64,000 nt of DNA from an uncultured Paracoccaceae bacterium. Its GTDB lineage: Bacteria; Pseudomonadota; Alphaproteobacteria; Rhodobacterales; Rhodobacteraceae. Shown here in pieces: positions 19,812 to 28,949 of this stretch (its first letter is position 1; every line of letters begins with the position of its first letter). The stretch spans positions 558,001 to 622,000 of the forward strand of contig CANMKB010000001.1 in the NCBI GenBank assembly GCA_947498415.1, given 5' to 3'. A model generated the notes under the pieces. It was not told where the DNA came from, ran no database searches, and worked only from the letters and a program-made list of their open reading frames with translations. The position numbers were made by a program, and so were the translations under genes.

Positions 19812-20477
19812 TTAGCTGATCAAGTCTGACCAGTGTTTCGGCAACTCGGTGTCCATTTCTTTGGACATCTGGCGCAAGTACGCCAGCATCAATTTAGCAC
19901 GTTTCCGGGCGATCTTGCGGCCTTTTTTGGTGCGCATTTCGTTTGGAAGCTGCAGCAATTTAAGGTGCCAATGGTCGATTGACCAAAGCTGATCATCTAA
20001 TTCGCGATTGGCCGCAAATGGATCATTTGGATCCGCAAGGGGGCGATCCATCGTGCCTGCCACCATAAAGGTGCGGGCGATACCAATAGCACCCAGAGCA
20101 TCGAGCCGATCAGAGTCGCGCAGAATGATAGCCTCGGGCGTCTTTGGGGGAATACCTGCGGAATAGCTGTGTGCCTCGATGGCATGTTGGGCTGCTTTGA
20201 TTTCGGTGTCGGAATACCCAAGTTTGGCCAAAATAGGCTCTGCTTTTTCCGCTGACAGTCGAGAGGCCTCTTTGCGGTTTGGGGCGTCTTTTGGCAAGTT
20301 GACCAAATCGTGCAAATACGCGGCAGCCATTAAAACACGTAGATCGGCGTTGCCTTCGTCTTTGGCAATGCGCCGTGCGTTGGCCCAAACGCGATCCAGA
20401 TGCAATACATCGTGCGCTGGGTCTTGTTCCATCTCGATTTTAATGATGGCGCGTAATTTCGCCCGCAGTTCTTTCAT
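19812..20477 (-). CDS. HD domain phosphohydrolase
   Basis: A metal-dependent HD-superfamily protein. HDVLHLDRVWANARRIA gives the first histidine, AAYLHDLVNLPKD the HD pair, and AIEAHSYS and LRDSDRLDALGAIGIARTF complete the site as in the YedJ/uncharacterised HD group. The track ORF starts upstream inside aroC in another frame. The ATG at 20477 overlaps the aroC TAA by one base (TAATG), so translation is coupled to aroC. It probably hydrolyses a nucleotide or phosphoester; the substrate is unknown. Confidence 0.88.
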   Translation of the reverse strand: MKELRAKLRAIIKIEMEQDPAHDVLHLDRVWANARRIAKDEGNADLRVLMAAAYLHDLVNLPKDAPNRKEASRLSAEKAEPILAKLGYSDTEIKAAQHAIEAHSYSAGIPPKTPEAIILRDSDRLDALGAIGIARTFMVAGTMDRPLADPNDPFAANRELDDQLWSIDHWHLKLLQLPNEMRTKKGRKIARKRAKLMLAYLRQMSKEMDTELPKHWSDLIS

Positions 20478-21583
20478 TATCCAATCGTGCCTTGATTTTC
20501 GCCGATCTGACCGCGATGCAGCAACAGATGATCTAGAATGACACAGGCCATCATAGCCTCGGCCACCGGGACGGCGCGAATGCCGACGCATGGATCGTGG
20601 CGACCTTTGGTGATCACTTCGGTGGGTGATCCGTCAATTCGGATCGACTTGCGTGGGGTCAAAATAGATGACGTTGGTTTGACTGCAAACCGAACCACAA
20701 CATCTTGTCCTGTCGAAATACCACCAAGAATACCGCCAGAGTGGTTGGATGAGTAAACCGGATTGCCGTCTTCACCCATGTAGATTTCGTCTGCGTTTTC
20801 TGTGCCCTTCAAGCGTGCAGCCGCCATGCCTTCGCCAATTTCAACACCTTTCACTGCGTTGATTGACATCATTGCTGCGGCAAGGTCGGTGTCGAGCTTG
20901 CCATAAATCGGTGCGCCAATGCCGGCTGGAACGCCGCGTGCAACTACTTCGATTTCCGCCCCGACAGAGTCATGCGCTTTGCGTAGGGATTGCAGATAAT
21001 CTTCCCATTCCTTCGCTTGGGCCGCGCCATTTGGAATCCAAAAGTCATTCTGGTCAATGGCCGCCCAATCAAAGCCATCACGATCAATCGTGACGTCGCC
21101 CATGCGGGTCATGTACCCTTTGATTTCAAGCTGTGGTGCAAGAGCTTTGATCGCCTCGCGTGCAATGCCGCCAGCAGCGACGCGTGCTGCTGTTTCACGT
21201 GCTGAAGAGCGTCCGCCACCTCGGTAATCACGATTGCCGTATTTTTGGTGATAAGTGATATCTGCATGGCCGGGGCGAAATGTTTGTGAAATTTCGCCAT
21301 AGTCCCGGCTGCGCTGATCGGTGTTTTCGATCATCAGCTGGATGGGAGTGCCAGTAGATTTACCATCAAACACACCAGAGAGAATTTTTACCGCATCGGG
21401 CTCATTGCGCTGTGTGGTGTTTTTGTTTTGGCCAGGGCGCCGTTTATCTAGCCAAACTTGCAGCATCTCAGGTTCGATCGGTACATTTGGCGGGCAGCCA
21501 TCAACCGTTGCGCCAAGCGCTGGTCCGTGGCTCTCACCCCAAGTGGTGACGCGAAAGAGATGTCCGAATGAATTGACTGACAT
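20477..21583 (-). CDS. aroC: Chorismate synthase
   Basis: The last shikimate-pathway enzyme, turning EPSP into chorismate with reduced FMN. The three family signatures are visible: [17 protein letters not shown] near the start, [17 protein letters not shown] in the middle and [17 protein letters not shown] later. At 368 residues it is full length. AGGAGCC lies upstream of the ATG. It is the first gene of a unit with the HD hydrolase. Confidence 0.97.
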   Translation of the reverse strand: MSVNSFGHLFRVTTWGESHGPALGATVDGCPPNVPIEPEMLQVWLDKRRPGQNKNTTQRNEPDAVKILSGVFDGKSTGTPIQLMIENTDQRSRDYGEISQTFRPGHADITYHQKYGNRDYRGGGRSSARETAARVAAGGIAREAIKALAPQLEIKGYMTRMGDVTIDRDGFDWAAIDQNDFWIPNGAAQAKEWEDYLQSLRKAHDSVGAEIEVVARGVPAGIGAPIYGKLDTDLAAAMMSINAVKGVEIGEGMAAARLKGTENADEIYMGEDGNPVYSSNHSGGILGGISTGQDVVVRFAVKPTSSILTPRKSIRIDGSPTEVITKGRHDPCVGIRAVPVAEAMMACVILDHLLLHRGQIGENQGTIG

Positions 21584-21650
21584 GGGTAGGCTCCTGTTTC
21601 AAATCTCCTTTATCCTCAAAGCGCACGAGGGGGAAGCCTTTCACACAAAA

Positions 21651-21675
21651 GGCCGCCCATCTGTTGCGGGCGGCC
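21651..21675 (-). terminator. Terminator downstream of the small secreted protein gene
   Basis: GGCCGCCC and GGGCGGCC form an 8-bp GC-rich stem with a 9-base loop. On the minus strand it is followed by TTTTGTG, so it most likely ends the transcript of the 21700-22002 gene before aroC. Confidence 0.7.
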
Positions 21676-21699
21676 CTGGTCAATCGACAAACGGTTTGG

Positions 21700-22002
21700 T
21701 TAGTTTACAGCCTCGACCACTTTGATTGTCGGGCGTTTTGGCTGATATTCCATGCGCTGCAAAACAAAGTCAGGCATACCATGATAAAGGTGATGCCAAA
21801 TTGGTCGTTCGATGGCTGGCGTAAGATAGCGGTGTAGATCGTGACCTGATCGAGATTGGTTCACAGCATCAACACCTGTGATTTGATACATCGATAGCGC
21901 ATATTGATCTGTGGTATGGGCTGCTGCGGGGACAGCGATACTTAGGGATGCGACCAAACTCGCAATCCCTACGCCCATGGAAGTGACCCCAAGGCGTCTC
22001 AT
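21700..22002 (-). CDS. Small periplasmic protein of unknown function
   Basis: A 100-residue protein that is not recognised. It begins with a signal peptide (VGIASLVASLSIAVPAAAHT, cleavage after AAA). The mature part contains a histidine-rich stretch (SGHDLHRYLTPAIERPIWHHLYHGMP), which may bind a metal or only be structural. It has its own terminator and stands between aroC and the tRNA gene. The signal peptide and a normal start support a real gene. Confidence 0.65.
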   Translation of the reverse strand: MRRLGVTSMGVGIASLVASLSIAVPAAAHTTDQYALSMYQITGVDAVNQSRSGHDLHRYLTPAIERPIWHHLYHGMPDFVLQRMEYQPKRPTIKVVEAVN

Positions 22003-22244
22003 TACGAAATCCTTTCTCCGGATATGTGCGAAGTTCTAGTCTTCAGATGGGTCTCGGGATGCGGGAATTCTAGATCGCTCAAGCTGTTTTGCGTTCACGT
22101 TTTGGGGAATGGGAGGGCGCAAAAACGTGAATAGATAAGAATGCACCGGACGCTTCGGTCTATTCGCAACAATATTACTTTCATGATGGGGTGTGCCCAC
22201 TTTGCACACGGAAAACTTTGTCGTATGTCTGAGATTACAAAAAA

Positions 22245-22321
22245 AGACCCGTAGCTCAGCTGGATAGAGCAATCGCCTCCTAAGCGATAGGCCAGCGGTT
22301 CGAATCCGCTCGGGTCTGCCA
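22245..22321 (+). tRNA. tRNA-Arg (CCT anticodon)
   Basis: A complete cloverleaf: acceptor AGACCCG pairs with CGGGTCT, the D stem is GCTC/GAGC, the anticodon stem ATCGC/GCGAT holds the loop CTCCTAA (anticodon CCT), and the T stem AGCGG/CCGCT holds TTCGAAT. The discriminator G and CCA are encoded. It reads AGG codons. tRNA-Arg(CCT) genes are frequent integration sites, and accessory genes begin just downstream. Confidence 0.97.
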
Positions 22322-22773
22322 ATCGTTTGGTGCCTAAAAAACCAAATGTCTGCGCAAAACGCAGAACAAACATTGCGCAAAATGTTGGTTCGGTAAGTTG
22401 AGTTTTTGTTAAATAGTTGATTTAGAAGTGAAAATCACCCAAGCGGATTTATGGTTGCTATCAACGTATTATTTTTTCAGCGACATTTCTCGTAAAGAGA
22501 CGTTTTATCTAAGTTCACGGTAGCCTTTGATTGCTGTTTCAAGAGTGTATGCATGCGCAAAAAGGGCGGAAAGCTGACCTTTGCTGCGTGCGCGAGTGTT
22601 TATACATAAGTGAATGAAAGTAGACATTCAGGCACTGGTTTTTCAATTGCGCCCATGCAATCACTTTGTGGGCCAAAGCCCTTGGCTATGTTAGATGCGA
22701 ATTTGATTTGCATCTTTGCCCGACAACTCTAGGGTGCAAGGTAGATTTTTGATTTCGCATTGGATGTTTAGGG
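22322..22773. other. Intergenic region between tRNA-Arg and the defence-like pair
   Basis: About 450 bases without a supported gene. It is visibly richer in A and T than the DNA to its left. It should contain the promoter of the nuclease gene. No integrase remnant and no second copy of the tRNA 3' end was seen. Confidence 0.5.
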
Positions 22774-23847
22774 GTGTCACAGCAACTACTAGAAGAAATG
22801 TTGAAAAAACCGCAGCGCGAAACCGCTGGGGCTGACACTAACTTACGATTTGACTATCAAAAAAACTGGGCGTTCTGCGAAATGATTAAAAGGCATCTGG
22901 AAGGTGCCGACTATCTGGTCGCTTTTGAATACCACGACGATGTGGTCTTTATGGAGCCGGACGAAGACCCGCAGAAGGTGGACTTTTACCAAGTCAAAAC
23001 AAAGAAATCATCGTCGAACGTAACCTTGGGTTTCTACTTGGCGCGGGCCAAGGCGAAAGAAGGGAGAAAGCCTTCAATCCTCGGCAAGATGTACGAGAAC
23101 TTTGACGGCATCGGTGCGGGGCACAAAGTCAGAACGGTTCTTGTTTCGAACGTGCAGTTTTCGTTTTGTGGTAGCAATTCTTGTGCAGCCGACCTCAAGG
23201 AAAGCGACGTAAAGAAAATTAAAGAAAAACTGACTGACGAGTTACCAGTTTTTGATGAAGACCGCCTAAACAACGTGTACTTTCTTACAACTGGGGTCTC
23301 GCTGGACGCCATGCGAAGCTTCTTAATGGGCGAAGTGTCCGAGCTATTCAAGATGGAGCTTGGAGAAGGCCACGGGGTGAACATGCATGCTTGGACAAGG
23401 CTGGTCCAAGACGAGATCAATCGAAAGAATAACATCGACTCCGAGGGCATTTCTTCCACTAATGACCTCAAACTAACGAAATGCGTTAACCGGAAGTTCT
23501 TGACAGATACCATTCAGTTGGTTGCTAACAACAAAACTCGCGCCCCTGACATGACGCTGGTAAATGCCGAACTGAAGGATGCTGGCTGGACCGCTGTCGA
23601 CCTTATGAAAATGGGAAAGAAGATCTCCAACGCGGTTTCTGACTACACCAATCCGACAAACGGCGATGCAGAGCAACTGAAACAGCGCCTCGAACATCTT
23701 TTTCACTCCGAAGCACCACCGGCACTGCCGGACTTCCTTACCATTGCTTTGTCAAAAGTGGATACGGTTACGGAAGGCTTATCGCTTTACAATGAAAAAT
23801 TCTATTTTCTCGCCTTCGCAGTGATCGTGTTCAATGAAGAAATTTAA
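22774..23847 (+). CDS. DUF4297/Cap4-type nuclease-domain protein (LmuA-like)
   Basis: The N-terminal part (about residues 17-110) matches the DUF4297 dsDNA-endonuclease fold: GADTNLRFDYQKNWA, then FEYHDDVVF and DFYQVKTKK, giving the acidic plus QxK pattern of PD-(D/E)xK nucleases (about residues 51-76). The rest is helical and unrecognised. In Lamassu systems the effector LmuA may carry this Cap4 nuclease domain, and a partner SMC ATPase lies next to it, as here. The start is GTG 22774; ATG 22798 is possible. The ATPase gene follows after about 40 bases, so they are one operon. DNA cleavage upon phage sensing is an inference. Confidence 0.78.
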   Translation: MSQQLLEEMLKKPQRETAGADTNLRFDYQKNWAFCEMIKRHLEGADYLVAFEYHDDVVFMEPDEDPQKVDFYQVKTKKSSSNVTLGFYLARAKAKEGRKPSILGKMYENFDGIGAGHKVRTVLVSNVQFSFCGSNSCAADLKESDVKKIKEKLTDELPVFDEDRLNNVYFLTTGVSLDAMRSFLMGEVSELFKMELGEGHGVNMHAWTRLVQDEINRKNNIDSEGISSTNDLKLTKCVNRKFLTDTIQLVANNKTRAPDMTLVNAELKDAGWTAVDLMKMGKKISNAVSDYTNPTNGDAEQLKQRLEHLFHSEAPPALPDFLTIALSKVDTVTEGLSLYNEKFYFLAFAVIVFNEEI

Positions 23848-23888
23848 TTTTCATAAACTCATTAGAAACCTAAGAAAAGGTCGTGAAG

Positions 23889-25616
23889 ATGACAGGCTTG
23901 GTGTTCAAAAAGCTCTGGATAGTATCAAAGCTCGAGAAAGCCGCGAGAGTGGCGAGCTTTCAGGCCGGAACCAACATTCTGACGGGGGAGAATGATGTAG
24001 GCAAATCGACGCTGATTAAGTCTCTCTACCACTCGATCGGAGCCGATGCACCCCAAATGAACAATACTCGCTGGAAGCGAGCCAGGGCGTTTTTCTGTTC
24101 TGAAGTTGCACTGAATGGGACAACGTACTTTATTGTTAGGGACGGAAAACACTTCGGTGTTTTTGATGCCCAGAAGAGAATGCTTTCAAAGCATAGTGGA
24201 ATCTCGACGGAAGGCGGCGTCGCTGAGTTCATTTGCGAACAATTAGATTTCAATATTGAACTGGAGAAGAGCGCTGACGGCAAGTTAGGGCGAGCTGGGC
24301 CAGCTTTCTACTTTCTCCCATTTTATGTGGATCAAGATGCAGGCTGGACTAAGAGTTGGGAGTCCTTCAGTGGTCTTCAGCAGTTCACTTCGTATCGCAA
24401 GAACATGATTGAGTTTCATCTCGGGATACGTCCACAGAGCTACTACGATGCCAAGAAGAAAGAGATGGAATTTTTGGAGAAAAAGTCAGCGCTCCAAGTC
24501 GAAAGAAACGTTCTGTCTACCGCGCTAGCTACTTTTCAGAAACGTTCCTCTCAAATCCAAGTCAGCCTTGATCCTGTGGCTTTCAAGGAAGAGTTAGACC
24601 AGTTGGTCGACTCTTACAATCTGCAGAGGGCAAGGCAACAGGATGCTCTTTCTAAGGTTAAAGACATAAGGAACGAACGAAACGCAATTGATACCGATAT
24701 CGCGATTCTGCGTCGCTCAATTTCTGAGCTGTCTGCCGACTACGAGTATGCTGCGCGGCTTGAGACACCCGACGTAGTTGGTTGCCCCACATGCGGAACA
24801 GAATTCGAGAATTCATTTCAAGAAAGGTTTGGACTGCTGGATGACGTGGACTACTGCCGAGGAATTCTAGATCAGCGTCAAAAAACTCGTATCGAAGTTT
24901 CTGAAAAGCTTGATGCTGCAGAGCGCGATTATAGGTCGGTTGGGCAAGAAACCCACGAAATGGAACTGCTACTCAATCGAAAAAAATCTGAGGTGAGCTT
25001 GCGCGACATTGTCGCTTCCGAGGGCAACAAGGAGATGGTCGTTTCTCTAAGCGCCGATATCGCTAGTAAAGATGAGCTAATCGAAGAAGAACAGAAAGCG
25101 ATTGACGGTTTGAAGGGAGACTTGAAGCTGGACTCGAAGAAGAAAAAGGGAATTCTTGAATATTTCCAGTCGCGCATGAAAGAATACTTGAACGCTTTAA
25201 ACGTGTTCGTTTTGGAAGAGAGTGATTATGCGGAACCAACTAGAGTAATTAAGAATAACGCTCTAGGTAGTGATCTCCCCCGCGCTCTGCTAGCCCAGTA
25301 TTTTGCGCTGTTGCACACTTTGAAAGAATTCGGCGGCACAAAAGTCTTACCACTGATCATCGACTCGCCGCAGCAACAAGAACAAGATTCGAATAACTTG
25401 GATGCGATCTTCAAGTTCATCTTTTCTAAGAAGCTGAATGGTCAGCAACTCATTCTGGGAACAATTTCCACAGAAACTGTGCCTGATGAAATTATTCCAG
25501 AAGGCGCGAACCGTATTGTTCTCTCCAATGAAAAGTACTCTGTTTTGCAACGTGATCAGTTTGCCGAAGCAATCTCTGATGTCGGCGAAATGCATGAACT
25601 CCTCCTGTCGAAGTAG
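23889..25616 (+). CDS. SMC/Rad50-like AAA ATPase (LmuB-like)
   Basis: An ABC-type ATPase of the SMC/Rad50 group. Walker A is GENDVGKST (about residues 33-41). Long charged helices on either side of CPTCGTEF (Cys299 and Cys302) look like a coiled coil with a zinc hook. The C-terminal Walker B LPLIIDSPQQQEQD is near residue 492, with the Q-rich tail seen in DUF3732-type ATPases. At 575 residues it is short for an SMC. The ATG at 23889 has AAAGG at better spacing than the GTG at 23883. Paired with the upstream DUF4297 protein it probably forms the sensor of a Lamassu or ABC-3C-like defence unit; it could also act in DNA repair. Confidence 0.82.
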   Translation: MTGLVFKKLWIVSKLEKAARVASFQAGTNILTGENDVGKSTLIKSLYHSIGADAPQMNNTRWKRARAFFCSEVALNGTTYFIVRDGKHFGVFDAQKRMLSKHSGISTEGGVAEFICEQLDFNIELEKSADGKLGRAGPAFYFLPFYVDQDAGWTKSWESFSGLQQFTSYRKNMIEFHLGIRPQSYYDAKKKEMEFLEKKSALQVERNVLSTALATFQKRSSQIQVSLDPVAFKEELDQLVDSYNLQRARQQDALSKVKDIRNERNAIDTDIAILRRSISELSADYEYAARLETPDVVGCPTCGTEFENSFQERFGLLDDVDYCRGILDQRQKTRIEVSEKLDAAERDYRSVGQETHEMELLLNRKKSEVSLRDIVASEGNKEMVVSLSADIASKDELIEEEQKAIDGLKGDLKLDSKKKKGILEYFQSRMKEYLNALNVFVLEESDYAEPTRVIKNNALGSDLPRALLAQYFALLHTLKEFGGTKVLPLIIDSPQQQEQDSNNLDAIFKFIFSKKLNGQQLILGTISTETVPDEIIPEGANRIVLSNEKYSVLQRDQFAEAISDVGEMHELLLSK

Positions 25617-25945
25617 CTGTCGCACGGATGTACGACAGAACAAATGGTTCAACCTTTTTAAGGGGTTGATACGTTGGGTTCTATCATTCCGCCTTCATAG
25701 TATTTTTTGCCGAAATGTTGGCTTTCGGTTATGCCGCTGCAAAATTTAAGACCAGGGTCAAAAGGTAGCTTTGGGCTGCTTGACCTTTTCGGTCGAGCGG
25801 GCAATCATGTACTTGGCCTAGCGCGTAGGCCGGTGTGCCCGCCATGCGAAGCAAAGCAACGCGAATTATTATTTTTGGATACCATGCCGCTGGCAGGGTC
25901 CGATGAGCAGCGGGCACCTTTTCGGATCCAGTTCGGATATGGATC
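25617..25945. other. Intergenic region after the ATPase gene
   Basis: About 330 bases with no supported gene. A short inverted repeat TCAACC...GGTTGA lies at 25649-25669, but its T run is in the loop, so it is not a good intrinsic terminator. The promoter of the zinc-ribbon gene should be here. Confidence 0.4.
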
Positions 25946-27094
25946 ATGAAACCGACATACTACCTTAAGAAACTGAAAGAACTGTCCAAGCGCTACGCGC
26001 GAGCTCAACAGGTACCTCTCCATAAAGCGCGTGATACGGTTGCCGAAGTACTGGGCTTTTCACACTGGAACGACATTACTAAAGCGCACAGAGCCGGTTG
26101 GACCCCAACAAAGGAGCATGTCTCTGCCGTTGAAAGCTTGCTCGTCGAAGCGCTGCCCGGCGATGAAACTGGTGGACCTCGATTTGGGTCATTTTTTAGA
26201 GACTCTGTTTTCGAGACAGATGTTCATCACGGCACCATTGATGGGCACGAATACTCTATCTCAGCTTCAATGGGTGACGTTCATATGCATGGGACAGGTT
26301 GGCACCTTTATGTGCCTGAAGCTCCAAACGGGGAACCTCGTCTAGAGATCGCAAAACAGATTGAGCACGAGGCTCCAGTTTATGACGCCGCGTTTCAGCA
26401 AGAAGCGCTCAAAATCGCAGTCAAACGAGCGGAACAGGTCCGTGCGGGAATAGCATCAGATTGGCCAAGACGTTCCACAAAGCCAGACAAAGACGGTCTC
26501 GTCCGTCATCCCATAAGCGGCGCTGAGTCAGATAACTGGTTCTGCCTGCATTGTAACACTTCGATAACTGGCGAACAGATCGCAAAGAGTCTTTGGCATT
26601 GCCCACGTTGCGACGCCTCTCCGCTTGATATCTTCGAAAGTCCTTGGTGGCTTGAAAAACAAGATGCACAGCCAAAGCCAATTTCAAACAAAGAGATATC
26701 TGGGCGGCCTGAGCTAGTGGTCGATGCTCTGGATACACGGTTGAAACTGGAGCTCGATGCAGAAAAGGTGACTTTATTGATACGAAGCGCTCTCGTTGAG
26801 GATGCCTCGAATGTAAGCGAGCGGTTGGGTGCTTTGTTCGCCGATATCTTTGTTCATGATGACAACGATGTATGCATCACCTTTGATGAAGGCCTCTGGC
26901 CGGAACACAAGGAACCTAATACAGCACTCGCAGTTGCGGCTCAACTCGGGATAAATGTTGATCAAGAACTCTGTCTGCGGGAGTTGCCCTTTGCTTGGCC
27001 CGGATTGGGTGAGTACACCAACAGCACCTTAGAATACACGGAAATGATGCTCAAAGCTTACGCAAACCAACGGGCTGTCAAAGACGTTGAATAA
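25946..27094 (+). CDS. Zinc-ribbon protein of unknown function with glyoxalase-associated N-terminal helices
   Basis: Three parts can be seen. Residues 1-50 (KELSKRYARAQQVPLHKARDTVAEVLGFSHWNDI) resemble the helical GFxxW segment found at the N-terminus of some glyoxalase-superfamily and plasmid-borne proteins. The middle has a histidine-rich beta segment (GDVHMHGTGWHLYVPEA). Around residue 193 WFCLHCNT and, 20 residues later, WHCPRCDA form a CxxC-CxxC zinc ribbon. The C-terminal third is acidic and unrecognised. No catalytic motif is clear. It lies in the post-tRNA accessory region, so it may be cargo. Confidence 0.7.
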   Translation: MKPTYYLKKLKELSKRYARAQQVPLHKARDTVAEVLGFSHWNDITKAHRAGWTPTKEHVSAVESLLVEALPGDETGGPRFGSFFRDSVFETDVHHGTIDGHEYSISASMGDVHMHGTGWHLYVPEAPNGEPRLEIAKQIEHEAPVYDAAFQQEALKIAVKRAEQVRAGIASDWPRRSTKPDKDGLVRHPISGAESDNWFCLHCNTSITGEQIAKSLWHCPRCDASPLDIFESPWWLEKQDAQPKPISNKEISGRPELVVDALDTRLKLELDAEKVTLLIRSALVEDASNVSERLGALFADIFVHDDNDVCITFDEGLWPEHKEPNTALAVAAQLGINVDQELCLRELPFAWPGLGEYTNSTLEYTEMMLKAYANQRAVKDVE

Positions 27095-27457
27095 AAATGA
27101 TCACTAGAGTGGAGGTTGTGGTGGGTGTCTCCGCAACCTCTAACATGTGAGAACAAAGATCTTCAGGTTTGGCCACTGCAGCGAATGTCCGGAATGCGGG
27201 CTGCGGCTGCAGCATCGGAGCTGCACGGTCAAGGGCCGCTATGGGCCGCAAACGACGGCTATTGACCTTCTGCAAACGTAAATGCTGCACCGCATCCGAT
27301 GTCCACAATGAGCCCAATCCATCTCAATTCGGCGGAGCGACGAATGTCCGCTTTGCGGATAGATGGCTTAGCCTCATTCACACGCAGCAATTGAAGGCGC
27401 TGACAACGCTCGTTAGAGTTTGTCGCAGATGAAACCTCAGTAAAGAGGAATTGAGCA
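27095..27457. other. Non-coding region with repeated GAATGTCCG motifs
   Basis: About 360 bases without a supported gene. GAATGTCCG occurs twice (near 27182 and 27342), each followed by a TGCGG, and GGGCCGC repeats between them. This looks like an intergenic repeat or a remnant of older sequence. The 87-residue ORF on the plus strand here has no start signal or recognisable similarity. Confidence 0.35.
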
Positions 27458-27967
27458 GTGCATTATCTAATTACACGTCGCACGATCCTCCTGGGAGCCT
27501 TGGCGACCTTTCTTTCTGGATGTGCTAACAAATTCCGCACTTACAGTGGGCCAGAGGTGACCCGGGTGCGGGTTTACAAGGGGCAGCGCATGATTGTCCT
27601 GGATGGCAACGAGGGTATTTTGCGTACTTTCCAGATGGGTCTAGGTTTCGCCCCAGAAGGTCACAAACAGTTTGAAGGGGACGGGCGCACGCCGGAAGGC
27701 TCCTATGTGATTGACAGGCGAAATCCAGACAGCCTTTTCCATCTTTCGATAGGAATATCTTACCCAAATGATGCAGATATCGCATACGCAAAAGCTCAGG
27801 GTCGTTCCCCTGGTGGAGATATTTTCATCCATGGGGGGCCGCGCCCTGGCATTGACCCGACAAACAAGCGCGACTGGACGGCTGGGTGCATTGCCGTTTC
27901 GGATCGGGAGATTGAAGATATCTACGCAATGGTGAAAGACGGAACGCCTATTGATATCTATTCGTAA
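27458..27967 (+). CDS. L,D-transpeptidase family lipoprotein
   Basis: A YkuD-domain protein. The N-terminus has a lipobox-type signal (LATFLSGCAN, lipidated Cys near residue 22). The catalytic signature IHGGPRPG...DWTAGCIAVSDREI contains the active-site cysteine. GDGRTPEGSYVI precedes it, as usual. Such enzymes cross-link peptidoglycan or attach lipoproteins in the periplasm. At 169 residues it is one domain. The GTG start has GAGGAA upstream. It stands alone. Confidence 0.9.
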   Translation: MHYLITRRTILLGALATFLSGCANKFRTYSGPEVTRVRVYKGQRMIVLDGNEGILRTFQMGLGFAPEGHKQFEGDGRTPEGSYVIDRRNPDSLFHLSIGISYPNDADIAYAKAQGRSPGGDIFIHGGPRPGIDPTNKRDWTAGCIAVSDREIEDIYAMVKDGTPIDIYS

Positions 27968-28205
27968 CCGACTTGGCTTGGAATTGGTGGCTCTTGAGCG
28001 CCTCAAAAAAGATGGTGTCGTTGAGCCTAACTGACAGTTTCAAAAAGACGGTTCAAATAGGAAAATACAGGTTTCGAATGAGTTAGGGCACCTCAGCTCT
28101 ATGGGTTTGACCAGCGGCGCACGGCGAGTAATGCTTTTTGAATAGCACTTCGAAGTGTGAAGCAAAGCAATGCCCGAGTCTCCCAACCTTCCTAGGCCGG
28201 ACCAA

Positions 28206-28949
28206 TCATGAAAACCGCTTTTGTAAAACCGTATTGAAACCTTCGAACAGCAGTACCAGAGAGATGATAGCAAGCGTGACAGTCGCAGCCTTGTCATATT
28301 GGAATGAACGCACGTAAGTCTGAACGTGCAGCCCTATGCCCCCGGCGCCAACGATGCCCAAGATCAAGCTTTCCCGGAGGTTCAGTTCAAAGCGGAAGAC
28401 TGTGTCGCGGAGCACCACCGGAGCCATCTGTGGCCAGATCGCCCACCGTAGTAGTTGCGCCCGGCTGGCGCCTGCGCTTTCCAGTGCAGCAAGCGGAGCA
28501 GTACCGACATTGTCGATCGCTTCAGCATAAAATTTCGCCAGCATACCGGTGGCATGAAAAGTGATTGCAAGAATACCGGGTAACGGACCCAGCCCGACAG
28601 CCCCCACCATCAGCATCGCCACCAGGATCAGTGGAATTGAACGGATTGCTGCCAGTAGCGCCCGCACCGGGCGCCAGATGGTTGCGGGTACAAGTGTCTC
28701 AGACGCAAGCACAGCCAGCCCCGCAGACAGGACGATGGCAAACAGCGTACCAAGAATGGCGATTCTCAGTGTTTCGGCCAGGCCTGTAAGGACCTCCGGC
28801 CAGACAGAAAGGTCTGGTGGCATCATACGGCCTAGAAATTCTGCCAGCCTAGGCCCCGCTCCGGGCAGTTTGTCCAAGCCGATATTAGCGTTTCCCGCAG
28901 CCCACAGAAGTGCAAGCCCGAGCACGATCCAAACCAAGATCCGGCTCAT
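28206..28949 (-). CDS. phnE: Phosphonate-type ABC transporter permease PhnE-like
   Basis: An inner-membrane permease with five or six hydrophobic segments. It carries the binding-protein-dependent permease EAA region (AALESAGASRAQLLRWAIWPQMAPVVL) that contacts the ATPase. The motif AIRSIPLILVAMLMVGAVGLGPLPGILAI is typical of PhnE. Its start overlaps the stop of phnC by one base. It is the last gene of the peroxidase-phnD-phnC-phnE unit. PhnE-type systems import phosphonate, phosphite or related anions; the substrate here is uncertain. Confidence 0.88.
   Translation of the reverse strand: MSRILVWIVLGLALLWAAGNANIGLDKLPGAGPRLAEFLGRMMPPDLSVWPEVLTGLAETLRIAILGTLFAIVLSAGLAVLASETLVPATIWRPVRALLAAIRSIPLILVAMLMVGAVGLGPLPGILAITFHATGMLAKFYAEAIDNVGTAPLAALESAGASRAQLLRWAIWPQMAPVVLRDTVFRFELNLRESLILGIVGAGGIGLHVQTYVRSFQYDKAATVTLAIISLVLLFEGFNTVLQKRFS

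Noticed and set aside
25649-25669. Intrinsic terminator after the SMC-like gene
   Set aside because: The stem is only 6 bp and the T run is in the loop, not after the stem.
22322-28100. attR-like second copy of the tRNA-Arg 3' end
   Set aside because: TTCGAAT-like matches exist by chance, but none extends into the CCGCTCGGGTCTGCCA sequence.
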